Origin: Planctomycetota bacterium | GTDB lineage: Bacteria > Planctomycetota > Phycisphaerae > WQYP01 | Direction: 5' to 3' | Length of the DNA stretch: 25,951 nucleotides | Assembly: GCA_021809365.1 (NCBI GenBank) | Contig: JAKBAC010000032.1 | Location: 1-25,951 of the forward strand | Part shown: positions 1 through 7,745 of the stretch, piece by piece | Layout of the letters: each line of letters starts with the position of its first letter | How positions within the stretch are numbered: the first letter of the stretch is position 1 | Position numbers and translations under genes: made by a program | The notes under the pieces: model-generated | Databases searched by the model: none | What the model saw: only the letters and a program-made list of their open reading frames with translations | Told to the model about the DNA's origin: nothing

Positions 1-89
1 CTCAAGGGGTTTACGAACCCGGTTCTCGCCGCCGACTCCTGGCATCTGGCCGGTTTGAGGCCAATCCACCCGTAATTACGGATGGAACA

Positions 90-105
90 GGGCACTAGGA
101 TTGCA
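90..105 (+). promoter_or_regulatory. candidate sigma-54 (-24/-12) promoter element
   Basis: The sequence GGGCAC-TAGGA-TTGCA matches the RpoN pattern TGGCAC-N5-TTGCA except for the first base and the G that usually follows the -24 block. The GG (91-92) and GC (103-104) doublets have the required 12-nt offset. Transcription would begin near 116. No activator-binding sites are identified, and the nearest gene (nuoD) starts more than 500 nt downstream, so this is only a motif match. Confidence 0.35.
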
Positions 106-522
106 GAAAGAGGGATAATGCGCAACAGCGCTAAAAAGTTAAGGATTTGGCCCCGAGAGACCTGGCAGAGTATGTCACAGGCCCCGCGGCAAGAGAGGAG
201 GGCGTTGGACCAGGCGAGGCGAGAGTGAAGCCGTCGCCGCGGCAACGACTGGGCTCGCCACAGTGGGGCCCGAACATTGACCACACTGCTTCATGCCATG
301 GCGCAACATGGCGGCAAAATCGGAATGACCTCACTATGTATTGGTGGCTGAGAGGCGGTAGCGATGGCTGTGGAACTTTTGTAATACCGGGCCTGGCTAT
401 AATTTTTGGCAGGAATACCGAAGCCGGCAGCAGGACGAATGCCGGCGCACCATCCGGCCCATTACCCGCCCTTTGGCAAAAAATATGGCTGCACCCGTGA
501 TACCATTTTTCAGGCAGTTCAC

Positions 523-551
523 TTGCTCAAGGCGAGGTTTGTGAATAACAT
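523..551 (+). promoter_or_regulatory. weak sigma-70-like promoter candidate before nuoD
   Basis: TTGCTC (523-528) and TAACAT (546-551) are separated by 17 nt, about 100 nt before nuoD. The -35 match is poor and the -10 matches four of six bases. It is listed because the nuo block must be transcribed from somewhere in this stretch or further upstream. Confidence 0.2.
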
Positions 552-652
552 CACAAGGTAGTGAGTCAGGGGTGAGGTGCCTGTTGTGGGCCGCCCGGGC
601 CTCCTTGAGCGGTGCGCTCTCGCGGGGCTGATGCTGTGCAGGAGTTTCGGAC

Positions 653-1933
653 ATGCCCTATACAATGGAAAAGGGAGTCTCCATGCTGATGGATGACCCC
701 ATGAAAACGCCCCAACTTTCAGAAAATTCCAATCTATGGACGCTCAATTTCGGCCCTCAGCATCCGGCCACGCACACGGTCATACGCTTGGTGATGGAAA
801 TTGACGGCGAACGCGTCGTGAAAGTGGTTCCGATCATCGGATATCTGCACAGCGGCTTTGAAAAAAATGCCGAGGTGCTGGACTTCAATCAGTACATGAC
901 CATTGTCAATCGCATGGACTATCTGGCTCCCATGGGTAATGAGATGGCCTGGATCCGCGCGGTGGAGATGCTGTTCGGCGTTGATCCGACGCCGCGGTGC
1001 AAAGTGTATCGCACCATTTTGGGTGAATTGGCCCGCATCCAGAGTCATCTGCTTTGTGTGGGGGCCGCGGCTCTGGACTTGGGCGGATTCACCGCGTTTC
1101 TGTTCGGATTTAATGAACGTGAGCGCGTTTATGACATTATGGAGTATGTGACCGGCTCCCGATTTCATACCAGTTGGAATCGCGTCGGCGGGGTGATGAA
1201 AGATGCGGACGACAATGTATTTCGCCCGCTGGTCAAAGCCTTTATCAATGAATCGCTTCCCCGCGCCATTGAAGATATTGAGAAGCTGCTTAACCGTCTG
1301 CGGATATTTATCGACCGCACACAGGGCATCGGCATTATTTCCCGTGAGGAGGCCGTTAACTGGAGCTTAAGCGGCCCCCTGGCCAGAGCCAGTGGGGTGA
1401 TGCGCGATGTCCGCAAGGATGATCCTTATTTTTGTTTTCAGGATAACTGGGACGGCCAAGGCGCGCCGGCGGTGCAATTCAAAGTGCCCATTATGAAAAC
1501 CGGCGATGTGCTGGCGCGCTATCTGGTGCGCATTGAAGAAATGAAGCAATCCATGGAGATCATCCGTCAGCTCATTGACGATATTCCCGGGGGGGCCATC
1601 AATGTCAGCCCGGAAGGCAAAGACATTCTTCCGCCCAAGTCCCAGGTTTATGGCTCCATTGAAGGATTGATTCAGCACTTTGAACTGGTGATGACCAACC
1701 GCGGTTTTCAACCACCGGCGGGGGAGGTGTATGGTTGCAGTGAAACCGCCAATGGAGAACAGGGATTTTATATTGTCAGCGATGGCGGCAAAAATCCGTG
1801 GCGGGCGCGGTGCCGCCCGCCCTCGTTTATTCATTTAAGCGTGCTGCCAAAAATGATGGAAGGCCACACCATCTCGGATGTGGTGGCTGTATTGGGCAGT
1901 TTGAATATCATCGCCGCGGAATTGGATCGTTAA
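653..1933 (+). CDS. nuoD: NADH-quinone oxidoreductase subunit D (complex I 49-kDa subunit)
   Basis: NuoD lies at the junction of the peripheral and membrane arms of respiratory complex I and forms the quinone-binding cavity with NuoB. The 426-residue protein has the family signatures: the N-terminal FGPQHPATH block, the HSGFEKNAE block and the central ERVYDIMEYVTGSRFH region. Its C-terminal PPSFIHLSVLPKMMEGH stretch is followed by the usual ending in DR. The ATG at 653 has AGGAG eight bases upstream. An in-frame ATG at 683 also has GGGAG five bases away and would remove 10 residues that lie before the conserved part. nuoE follows after 14 nt. nuoA, nuoB and nuoC are not upstream in this window. 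Confidence 0.97.
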   Translation: MPYTMEKGVSMLMDDPMKTPQLSENSNLWTLNFGPQHPATHTVIRLVMEIDGERVVKVVPIIGYLHSGFEKNAEVLDFNQYMTIVNRMDYLAPMGNEMAWIRAVEMLFGVDPTPRCKVYRTILGELARIQSHLLCVGAAALDLGGFTAFLFGFNERERVYDIMEYVTGSRFHTSWNRVGGVMKDADDNVFRPLVKAFINESLPRAIEDIEKLLNRLRIFIDRTQGIGIISREEAVNWSLSGPLARASGVMRDVRKDDPYFCFQDNWDGQGAPAVQFKVPIMKTGDVLARYLVRIEEMKQSMEIIRQLIDDIPGGAINVSPEGKDILPPKSQVYGSIEGLIQHFELVMTNRGFQPPAGEVYGCSETANGEQGFYIVSDGGKNPWRARCRPPSFIHLSVLPKMMEGHTISDVVAVLGSLNIIAAELDR

Positions 1934-1947
1934 ACGCAAGGAATGTT

Positions 1948-2508
1948 ATGGCCTGGATTGTAGAAGACCGCCTCAAGCAGTACCAACCCACTCGCAGTGA
2001 GCCGTACCTCACCGCCGAGATCAAAGCGAATATTGAAAAGAAATACTTTCCGCGCTATCCACGGAAACAGGCGGCGTTGTTGCCGCTGTTTCATATCATC
2101 ATGCACACCTATGGATACATTCCGCCGCAGGCCATTGATGAGGCGGCGGGCTTTCTGGAAATCTCCCGTGCCCAGGTACAGGATGCGGTGACATTTTATG
2201 AAGAGTTCCGACTGCAACCATCGGGCCGGTATGTGATCAATGTCTGCCGGTCCATTTCGTGTGAGCTTTGCGGGCACCAGGCGGTACTGAATAAAATTCG
2301 TGATGTATTTGGTATTGAACCCGGTGAAACCACGGACGATGATAAGTTTACGGTGTTTGAAGTGGAATGCCTTGGAGCCTGTGAACAGGCTCCGTGCGCC
2401 CTGGTGAATGAAGACCTGCATGGTTGCATCAGGCCGGATGAATTCGCCGCTGAATTGCGGGCGTTACCGGATCATCCCGCGGCGCGGCACGAAGCGACCG
2501 GGCATTGA
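1948..2508 (+). CDS. nuoE: NADH-quinone oxidoreductase subunit E (24-kDa, [2Fe-2S] protein)
   Basis: NuoE is a thioredoxin-fold subunit of the NADH-dehydrogenase module and carries the off-pathway [2Fe-2S] cluster N1a beside NuoF. The 186-residue product has an N-terminal helical domain, including the LLPLFHIIMHTYGYIP stretch that is typical of the family. The four cluster ligands are visible as C100-x4-C105 and C141-x3-C145. The ATG at 1948 is chosen because AAGGA ends five bases upstream and the protein then has the normal family length. The frame is open further upstream, but that part overlaps nuoD. It lies between nuoD and nuoF as in most nuo operons. Confidence 0.96.
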   Translation: MAWIVEDRLKQYQPTRSEPYLTAEIKANIEKKYFPRYPRKQAALLPLFHIIMHTYGYIPPQAIDEAAGFLEISRAQVQDAVTFYEEFRLQPSGRYVINVCRSISCELCGHQAVLNKIRDVFGIEPGETTDDDKFTVFEVECLGACEQAPCALVNEDLHGCIRPDEFAAELRALPDHPAARHEATGH

Positions 2509-2559
2509 GGTTCAAGACGATCAGAATGATGATCGACAGTTGATTGAAAGGTTTTGATT

Positions 2560-3876
2560 ATGGCGTTTGCCGGCCCAGTTTTGCTCAAGCGCATCCCGGA
2601 TGATCCCGCGAAGCGCAAGTTAATTGATATGGACGGATATATCGCCACCGGCGGTTATGAATCGCTGCGCAAGGCGCTGGCCATGACGCCGGATCAACTG
2701 ATCCAACTGGTTATTGATTCGAACCTGCGCGGGCGGGGGGGAGCCGGCTTCCCATGCGGGCAAAAATGGAAGTTCTTGCCCAATGACCTCCATCCGCGCT
2801 ATTTGGCCGTTAATTTTGATGAATCCGAACCCGGTACCTTCAAGGATCGCTATCTGATTGATTTTGATCCGCATGTGCTGCTGGAGGGCATCGCCATCGC
2901 GGCGTATGCCAACAACATAACCAATAGCTATATCTACATACGTGGTGAGTATCATCGGCAGGCAAAAATTCTGGAACAAGCCCTGGAGGCGGCCTATGCC
3001 AGGGGAATTTTCGGCGGGAAAATTCCCGGTACGGATATTGTCCATCATTGCTACGTGCATCGCGGGGCTGGGGCGTATATCTGTGGAGAGGAAACAGGTC
3101 TGCTGGAATCATTGGAGGGCAAACGCGGCTGGCCGCGCATCAAGCCGCCATTCCCGGCCATCGCCGGCGCGTTCGCCAAACCAACCATCATCAACAACGT
3201 GGAAACCCTGTCCTGTCTGCCATCCATCATTGAACATGGGGCAGAGTGGTTTAAGGCCATGGGCACGCCGTCTTCCGCCGGGCCTAAACTTTTTGGCGTC
3301 AGCGGTCTGGTCAATAAACCGGGCGTATATGAAGAGGAACTTGGTATAAAGATGTCCACACTCATTGAAAAATACGCCGGTGGAGTGAAGGGTGGAAAAT
3401 ACCGGGCCGCGATTCCCGGCGGCATTTCCATGGGTATATTGGGTACCGATCAATATGACGCCACGCTGGATTTTGATATCGGCCGTAAATACAACGTGTT
3501 GGGATTGGGCACCGCCGGTGTGATTGTGATGAATGACAAGACGGATCTGGTCGTGATGCTGCGGAATATCGTCCGGTTTTTTGCCCATGAAAGTTGCGGT
3601 CAATGTACGCCATGCCGCGAAGGCACCGCCTGGATGCACAAAATGCTGAACCGCATCGTGGCCGGTTATGGCAGGCCGCGGGATTTTGATCTGCTGATGG
3701 AAGTTGGCTTAAGCATGGGGTCCATGCCTGGAACCACGATCTGCGGATTGGCGGATGGTGCCAATTGGGCGGTACGCACGTTCCTGCAGAAATTTCCAGA
3801 GGATTTCAAGGCCCGGCTGAAGTCGGATCAGGTACAGGGCGTAACCATCGACGCACAAGCCGCCGGTGCCGTGTGA
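2560..3876 (+). CDS. nuoF: NADH-quinone oxidoreductase subunit F (51-kDa, NADH/FMN binding)
   Basis: NuoF oxidises NADH through FMN and passes electrons to the [4Fe-4S] cluster N3. The 438-residue protein shows the glycine-rich FMN/NADH site GRGGAGFPCG at about 58-67; the family usually has Thr where this has Cys. It also has the DESEPGTFKDR segment, the GAGAYICGEETGLLESLEG segment, and the N3 ligands CGQCTPC near 345-352 plus a Cys in TTICGLADG near 393. The ATG at 2560 has AAAGG eight bases upstream; a TTG two codons earlier is less likely. It is 51 nt after nuoE and 101 nt before nuoG. That second gap contains a perfect inverted repeat (3897-3911) of no obvious function. Confidence 0.97.
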   Translation: MAFAGPVLLKRIPDDPAKRKLIDMDGYIATGGYESLRKALAMTPDQLIQLVIDSNLRGRGGAGFPCGQKWKFLPNDLHPRYLAVNFDESEPGTFKDRYLIDFDPHVLLEGIAIAAYANNITNSYIYIRGEYHRQAKILEQALEAAYARGIFGGKIPGTDIVHHCYVHRGAGAYICGEETGLLESLEGKRGWPRIKPPFPAIAGAFAKPTIINNVETLSCLPSIIEHGAEWFKAMGTPSSAGPKLFGVSGLVNKPGVYEEELGIKMSTLIEKYAGGVKGGKYRAAIPGGISMGILGTDQYDATLDFDIGRKYNVLGLGTAGVIVMNDKTDLVVMLRNIVRFFAHESCGQCTPCREGTAWMHKMLNRIVAGYGRPRDFDLLMEVGLSMGSMPGTTICGLADGANWAVRTFLQKFPEDFKARLKSDQVQGVTIDAQAAGAV

Positions 3877-3896
3877 GGCGGGCCGCCGCTACAACC

Positions 3897-3911
3897 GCGA
3901 CCAATGGTCGC
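3897..3911. repeat. perfect inverted repeat between nuoF and nuoG
   Basis: GCGACC and GGTCGC flank an AAT loop, giving a small GC-rich hairpin 20 nt after the nuoF stop. No T-run follows, so it is not an intrinsic terminator. It might stabilise or separate the transcript segments of nuoF and nuoG. Confidence 0.4.
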
Positions 3912-3977
3912 CCATTGAACCGAGAGTTTCACAAGGATACGGATCGTAACTTAAGCAATGCAAAAGGTGTGATGTTT

Positions 3978-5606
3978 ATGCCCACAATGGATGTTGACGG
4001 AAAAAAGATTGCCTGGGAAGGCAAGAAAATGATTCTTCAGGCCTGCCTGGACTCCGGCGTGGAGATTCCGCATTATTGCTATCATCAGGGGCTATCGATT
4101 GTCGCGAGTTGTCGCATCTGCCTGGTGGAAATTGAAAATCCGGATCCCAAGGAGCCAGGCAAATTAATCAAGGTGCCCAAGCTGGTGCCAAGCTGTCAAA
4201 CTCCCGCCGTCGATGGCATGAAAGTCCATAGCGTTTCACCCAAATCCATTGCCAATCAAAAAGCGGTTATGGAATTTCTGCTGCTCAACCATCCGCTGGA
4301 TTGCCCGGTGTGTGATCAGGCCGGTGAATGCCATCTTCAGGATTACAGCTATAAGTATGGTCGGTCTGAGAGCCGCTTTGACGAAGATAAGGCCAAGAAA
4401 CCCAAAAAGGACATCGGCAAGCATGTGCTGTTGTACAGTGATCGCTGCATTATGTGTACACGCTGCGTACGCTTTACGCGGGAGATTTCCGGGACTGGTG
4501 AGCTGGCCGTATTTGGTCGGGGCCATCGTGAGGAAATTGACGTATTTCAGGGCACATCTCTGGACAATCCGTTATCCGGCAATGTCATTGATATTTGCCC
4601 GGTCGGGGCGCTGTTGGACAAAGACTTTCTTTTTACGCAACGTGTCTGGTTTCTCAAAAAGACGCCCAGCATCTCGCCTTTTACCAGCGGCGGGGAAAAT
4701 ATATTCATCGAGCATAATCAGGGCCGCGTTTATCGCATTAAACCTCGCTTTAATGCCGACGTGAATAAGTGGTGGATTTCCGATGACATCCGCTATGGCT
4801 GGGATTTTATCCATAACAATCGCCTGCAAGTTGCCGCGGCCAAGGGTATGCCGCAGGACTTAACCGCCTCGCAGGGTATTGGCCAAATTGATCAGGGCAT
4901 CAAAAAAGCCGCCGCCGCCGCACCCGGTTCAACGGTTCTGGTGTTAAGCCCGTTTGATTCAACGGAAGAAATGTTTCTCGCCGCGCAATGGATTCGTCGC
5001 ATTGATCCGCAGGCCTGGCTCGTACTCAATGAGCCGCAGGTGGAAGGCCATGATCAGGTATTCAAAAACCCCACAACCGGTGCGGTAACTTATACGATTC
5101 ATGCGGAAAAAGCGCCTAATCGGCACGGAGCCCAAACCATTTTAGCGAAGGTGGGGGGTAACAGCTGCACGCTGGCGGAATTGTCGACAAAAATAAAGTC
5201 CGGGCAGATTCGCGCCGGACTGGTTATCGCCGATATCATAGGCCATGGTGATCAGGCACTGGAAGCGGCACTGGACGGTTTAGAAACACTCATCGTGCTA
5301 AGCACCCGTCCCGACGGTCCGGCGAAGCACGCGACATTGGCCCTGCCGGTCTGTACCTGGGCGGAAAAATCGGGTGTATTTGAAAACTTCAACGGACGAA
5401 TTCAGGCGTTCGCGCAGGCGATTGCCCCATTGGAAAATACGCGTTGTTCCGGCAGTATTTTCTGGGATCTTATGGATATGGCGGGCACGTATGATCCCGC
5501 AGTAGTGCGGCGCATGATGGTGGAACTGGGCCTGCCGCAATACGCGGATGTGGTCATTGTCCAACAACATGAAAAAATTGAACTCATGCAGTTCACTGAA
5601 TTGTAA
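3978..5606 (+). CDS. nuoG: NADH-quinone oxidoreductase subunit G, compact form
   Basis: NuoG carries the electron wire of the complex I peripheral arm. The ligands are all visible: [2Fe-2S] C34, C45, C48, C73; N5 H105, C109, C112, C118; N4 C157, C160, C163, C207. After the iron-sulphur region only about 330 residues remain. They contain a reduced molybdopterin-oxidoreductase-like domain, so the protein has 542 residues against roughly 700-900 in enterobacterial and many other NuoG proteins. The ATG at 3978 is preferred because AGGTG ends eight bases upstream; an ATG at 3972 is possible. The stop is clean and the next gene starts 20 nt later, so truncation by mutation is not indicated. The missing part is probably ancestral to this lineage. 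Confidence 0.94.
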   Translation: MPTMDVDGKKIAWEGKKMILQACLDSGVEIPHYCYHQGLSIVASCRICLVEIENPDPKEPGKLIKVPKLVPSCQTPAVDGMKVHSVSPKSIANQKAVMEFLLLNHPLDCPVCDQAGECHLQDYSYKYGRSESRFDEDKAKKPKKDIGKHVLLYSDRCIMCTRCVRFTREISGTGELAVFGRGHREEIDVFQGTSLDNPLSGNVIDICPVGALLDKDFLFTQRVWFLKKTPSISPFTSGGENIFIEHNQGRVYRIKPRFNADVNKWWISDDIRYGWDFIHNNRLQVAAAKGMPQDLTASQGIGQIDQGIKKAAAAAPGSTVLVLSPFDSTEEMFLAAQWIRRIDPQAWLVLNEPQVEGHDQVFKNPTTGAVTYTIHAEKAPNRHGAQTILAKVGGNSCTLAELSTKIKSGQIRAGLVIADIIGHGDQALEAALDGLETLIVLSTRPDGPAKHATLALPVCTWAEKSGVFENFNGRIQAFAQAIAPLENTRCSGSIFWDLMDMAGTYDPAVVRRMMVELGLPQYADVVIVQQHEKIELMQFTEL

Positions 5607-5626
5607 TTTCTTTTGGCGGTGGCGTG

Positions 5627-6754
5627 ATGATAGATCGGAAGCGGGCGGCGATATGTTTAGCTGCGTCAGGCAAACTTGCCGGGGCGGATGCGGCGTCCAT
5701 CCGTGCGGTAATCGGCCTGGATGGGTTTGTTGACGAAATCGTTCAGATTGTTGACAAACGCGCCAATGCCCATAAATTTGAGCGGATTGCCACGATTGAT
5801 CGCTTTGCCAAACGCATCGCTGAAGCCGCAGGCCAAAGTGCCAATATCGAGCTGGTAGTGACTTTGCAAAAGCTTGGCGGCAATGGGCCGATTATGGCCA
5901 ATGCCCTGGCGGCCATCGGTCTTGGCGTGACTTACATCGGTAATCTCGGCTTTCCGGATATTCATCCGGTGTTTCATGATTTCGCCAAGAAATCGCGTGT
6001 ATTGAGCATCGCTGAACCATGCCACACCGACGCGCTTGAATTTGATGACGGCAAAGTCATGCTCGGCAAGCTTACACCGACGGCGGAGATAACCTGGGAA
6101 AATATCGTCTCCCGCATTGGTATCACAAAACTTATCGACCTGGTGGCGTCCGCTCGCCTCATCGGTACCGTCAACTGGACCATGCTGCCATACATGAATG
6201 ATATTTGGCAGCATCTCGCATCGGAAGTGCTCTCTAAAGTCCCGCATCGGGAGCGTATTCTTTTTGTCGATCTGGCCGATCCGGAAAAGCGCACGCGTGA
6301 AGACTTACAAATCGGCCTGAAGAAACTTGAGATTTTTAGGCCTTATGCCCATGTAATCCTGGGCCTTAACCTCAAGGAGGCTACGCAAGTGGCCGCGGCG
6401 CTGGGTCTGACTGTCTCCTCCGATCCGGAAAAGGAAATCGAATCGTTGGCGGGCACAATCCGAAAAAAACTTGATCTCGGAACGGTAGTCATTCACCCGC
6501 GTGCCGGGGCCGCCGCCGCGGACTCGCATGGATCCGCCACGTTCGCCGGCCCGTTTGTCAAACAACCCAAAATCAGCACCGGTGCCGGCGATCATTTCAA
6601 TGCCGGTTTCGTGGCCGGGCGACTTCTCGGACTGGACCTGGTGGAATCATTATGTACAGGCACCGCCACCAGCGGCTTTTATGTGCGTAATGCCGTCAGC
6701 CCCACCCTTGCCGATCTGGCCGAATTTATCCGCGATCTGCCGGATCCGCAGTGA
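5627..6754 (+). CDS. PfkB-family carbohydrate kinase of unknown substrate
   Basis: The 375-residue protein belongs to the PfkB/ribokinase superfamily, which phosphorylates sugars or nucleosides with ATP. Two diagnostic segments are visible: the glycine-rich KLGGNGPIMANALAAIG near 82-98, and the anion-hole/catalytic-base motif STGAGDHFNAG near 316-326, where the Asp is the catalytic base. The N-terminus IGLDGFVDEIVQIVDKR resembles a PfkB group I associate with Planctomycetota and relatives, whose substrate I do not know. An ATG at 5627 follows a GTG at 5624; there is only a weak GGCGGTGG ribosome binding site. It begins 20 nt after nuoG and is probably cotranscribed with the nuo genes. Its link to respiration is unexplained. 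Confidence 0.85.
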   Translation: MIDRKRAAICLAASGKLAGADAASIRAVIGLDGFVDEIVQIVDKRANAHKFERIATIDRFAKRIAEAAGQSANIELVVTLQKLGGNGPIMANALAAIGLGVTYIGNLGFPDIHPVFHDFAKKSRVLSIAEPCHTDALEFDDGKVMLGKLTPTAEITWENIVSRIGITKLIDLVASARLIGTVNWTMLPYMNDIWQHLASEVLSKVPHRERILFVDLADPEKRTREDLQIGLKKLEIFRPYAHVILGLNLKEATQVAAALGLTVSSDPEKEIESLAGTIRKKLDLGTVVIHPRAGAAAADSHGSATFAGPFVKQPKISTGAGDHFNAGFVAGRLLGLDLVESLCTGTATSGFYVRNAVSPTLADLAEFIRDLPDPQ

Positions 6755-7036
6755 AAGTTGCTTCTTGCCTAAAATCCGGCCAGAGTGCGGCAATAATTCC
6801 GGGCACCCGTGGCTGGCGGCTGTTGCCGCAGAGCAGAGATCAGAGCAAATGAGACTGGAGCAGGAATAAGCGCTGGCGCGGGCGGGAAAATGCACTGGCG
6901 GCTGCTTCGCGGAACGCGCGGTGCAAGCACACGCGGCAAAAAAGAGATGGGAGGTCCCAGCACCACGCCCGGAATGATTGCCACGCCCTCCGGGCAGCCA
7001 CTTCGCCACTCGTGGTACCGCCATGATTGCGTTAAA
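6755..7036. other. gap between sugar kinase and trpF with repeat and hairpin
   Basis: No gene is recognised here. The stretch contains one copy of a short repeat (6914-6951) that also occurs upstream of ppdK. It also holds a 7-bp inverted repeat (6967-6973 with 6989-6995). An open frame runs through from 6809 into trpF, but it adds a Gly/Arg-rich extension unlike any TrpF N-terminus. I see no convincing promoter. Confidence 0.5.
6914..6951 (+). repeat. short repeat, copy 1 (upstream of trpF)
   Basis: Bases 6914-6937 are identical to the reverse complement of 23294-23317 over 24 nt. Including the A/G-rich tail to 6951, the match is 34 of 38. The core is an imperfect palindrome: CGCG and GTGC arms, an AA centre, then GCAC and CGCG with a one-base bulge. 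It lies about 100 nt before trpF and points in the same direction as that gene. Confidence 0.75.
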
Positions 7037-7723
7037 ATGAAGTGGATGGTGCCGGTAAGAATTAAAATCTGTGGGATTACACGCATTGATGATGCGATTG
7101 CCGCACTACAGGCGGGGGCCGATTTTATCGGGTTGAACCTCTACGCCGGACCGCGCAAGCTTACCGTTCAGCAAGCCTCGGCAATTCTTGCGGCAACCGA
7201 TGCCGCCCGGATGGCGGTTGTACTTGTGGATTTAAGCAGTGCCGTGGGATATACCGCCGCGAGCGAATTGGCGACACGCCATGGGGTGCGAATATTTCAA
7301 CTATATGGCGATCTGAAAAACGTCAAATGCCTGCCCATGGCCGATGCGCAATACTGGCCAGTCCTGCGAATCGTTCGGCGTGATGATCTACGAGCAGTGG
7401 GCGCATGGGTCAAATCGCTGCCGATTTCAACGCATGCGGTATTACTGGATGCGTTCGCACCGCAAGGTTATGGCGGTACCGGTGCGCGAATTCATGCCTC
7501 CTGGCTGGCCGAGGCACGGAATGCGGGCGAATTTTCGCAACTTCCGCCGATGATATTGGCAGGTGGATTAAATCCCGCAAATATTGCACAAGCGGTGGCG
7601 TCAGTTCAGCCATGGGCGGTGGATGTTTCCAGCGGCGTGGAGAATGCGGGCCAACCTGGGATAAAGTCTCCGGCGAAAATCCACGCGTTTATTGCCGCGG
7701 CACACGACATCGGCGGCGTATAG
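7037..7723 (+). CDS. trpF: phosphoribosylanthranilate isomerase
   Basis: TrpF isomerises N-(5-phosphoribosyl)anthranilate to the 1-deoxyribulose form, the third step of tryptophan synthesis, in the cytoplasm. The 228-residue TIM-barrel protein has KICGITR near residues 10-16, which contains the catalytic Cys. It also has LLDAF with the catalytic Asp, the AGGLNPANI phosphate-binding loop and the C-terminal VDVSSGVENAGQPGIKSPAKI block. The usual FYPxSPR segment is changed to NLYAGPRKL. Start choice is uncertain: ATG at 7037 or 7046, neither with a good ribosome binding site. No other trp gene is nearby. nfeD follows after 22 nt, so trpF probably heads that small group. Confidence 0.9.
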   Translation: MKWMVPVRIKICGITRIDDAIAALQAGADFIGLNLYAGPRKLTVQQASAILAATDAARMAVVLVDLSSAVGYTAASELATRHGVRIFQLYGDLKNVKCLPMADAQYWPVLRIVRRDDLRAVGAWVKSLPISTHAVLLDAFAPQGYGGTGARIHASWLAEARNAGEFSQLPPMILAGGLNPANIAQAVASVQPWAVDVSSGVENAGQPGIKSPAKIHAFIAAAHDIGGV

Positions 7724-7745
7724 GTGGTTGCAATGAGAGGCGGTC

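Larger units (their letters stand above)
1..652. other. 650-nt region without a recognisable gene, upstream of nuoD
   Basis: I find no protein family in any frame. The longest open frames (147-500 on +, 397-654 on -) have odd composition, with many Trp, Cys, Gly and Pro residues, and no ribosome binding site. Small inverted repeats are visible: 7-11 with 16-20 around a TACG loop, and 295-300 with 307-312 around a 6-nt loop. Neither is followed by a T-run. A sigma-54-like element lies at 90-105 and a weak sigma-70-like element at 523-551. The stretch may be the control region of the nuoDEFG block, a remnant of a decayed gene, or an unrecognised RNA. No nuoC-like sequence is present. Confidence 0.5.

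Noticed and set aside
1..60. Possible tRNA T-arm or terminator hairpin at the window start
   Set aside because: The 5-bp stem with TACG loop lacks the rest of a tRNA and has no T-run after it.
147..500. Open frame of 117 codons upstream of nuoD
   Set aside because: Odd composition, no ribosome binding site, no family resemblance.
397..654. Minus-strand open frame of 85 codons overlapping the nuoD start
   Set aside because: No ribosome binding site or recognisable motif, and it would run antisense into the nuoD start.
6809..7036. N-terminal extension of TrpF in the same open frame
   Set aside because: It is Gly/Arg-rich, crosses the dispersed repeat and is absent from the TrpF family.
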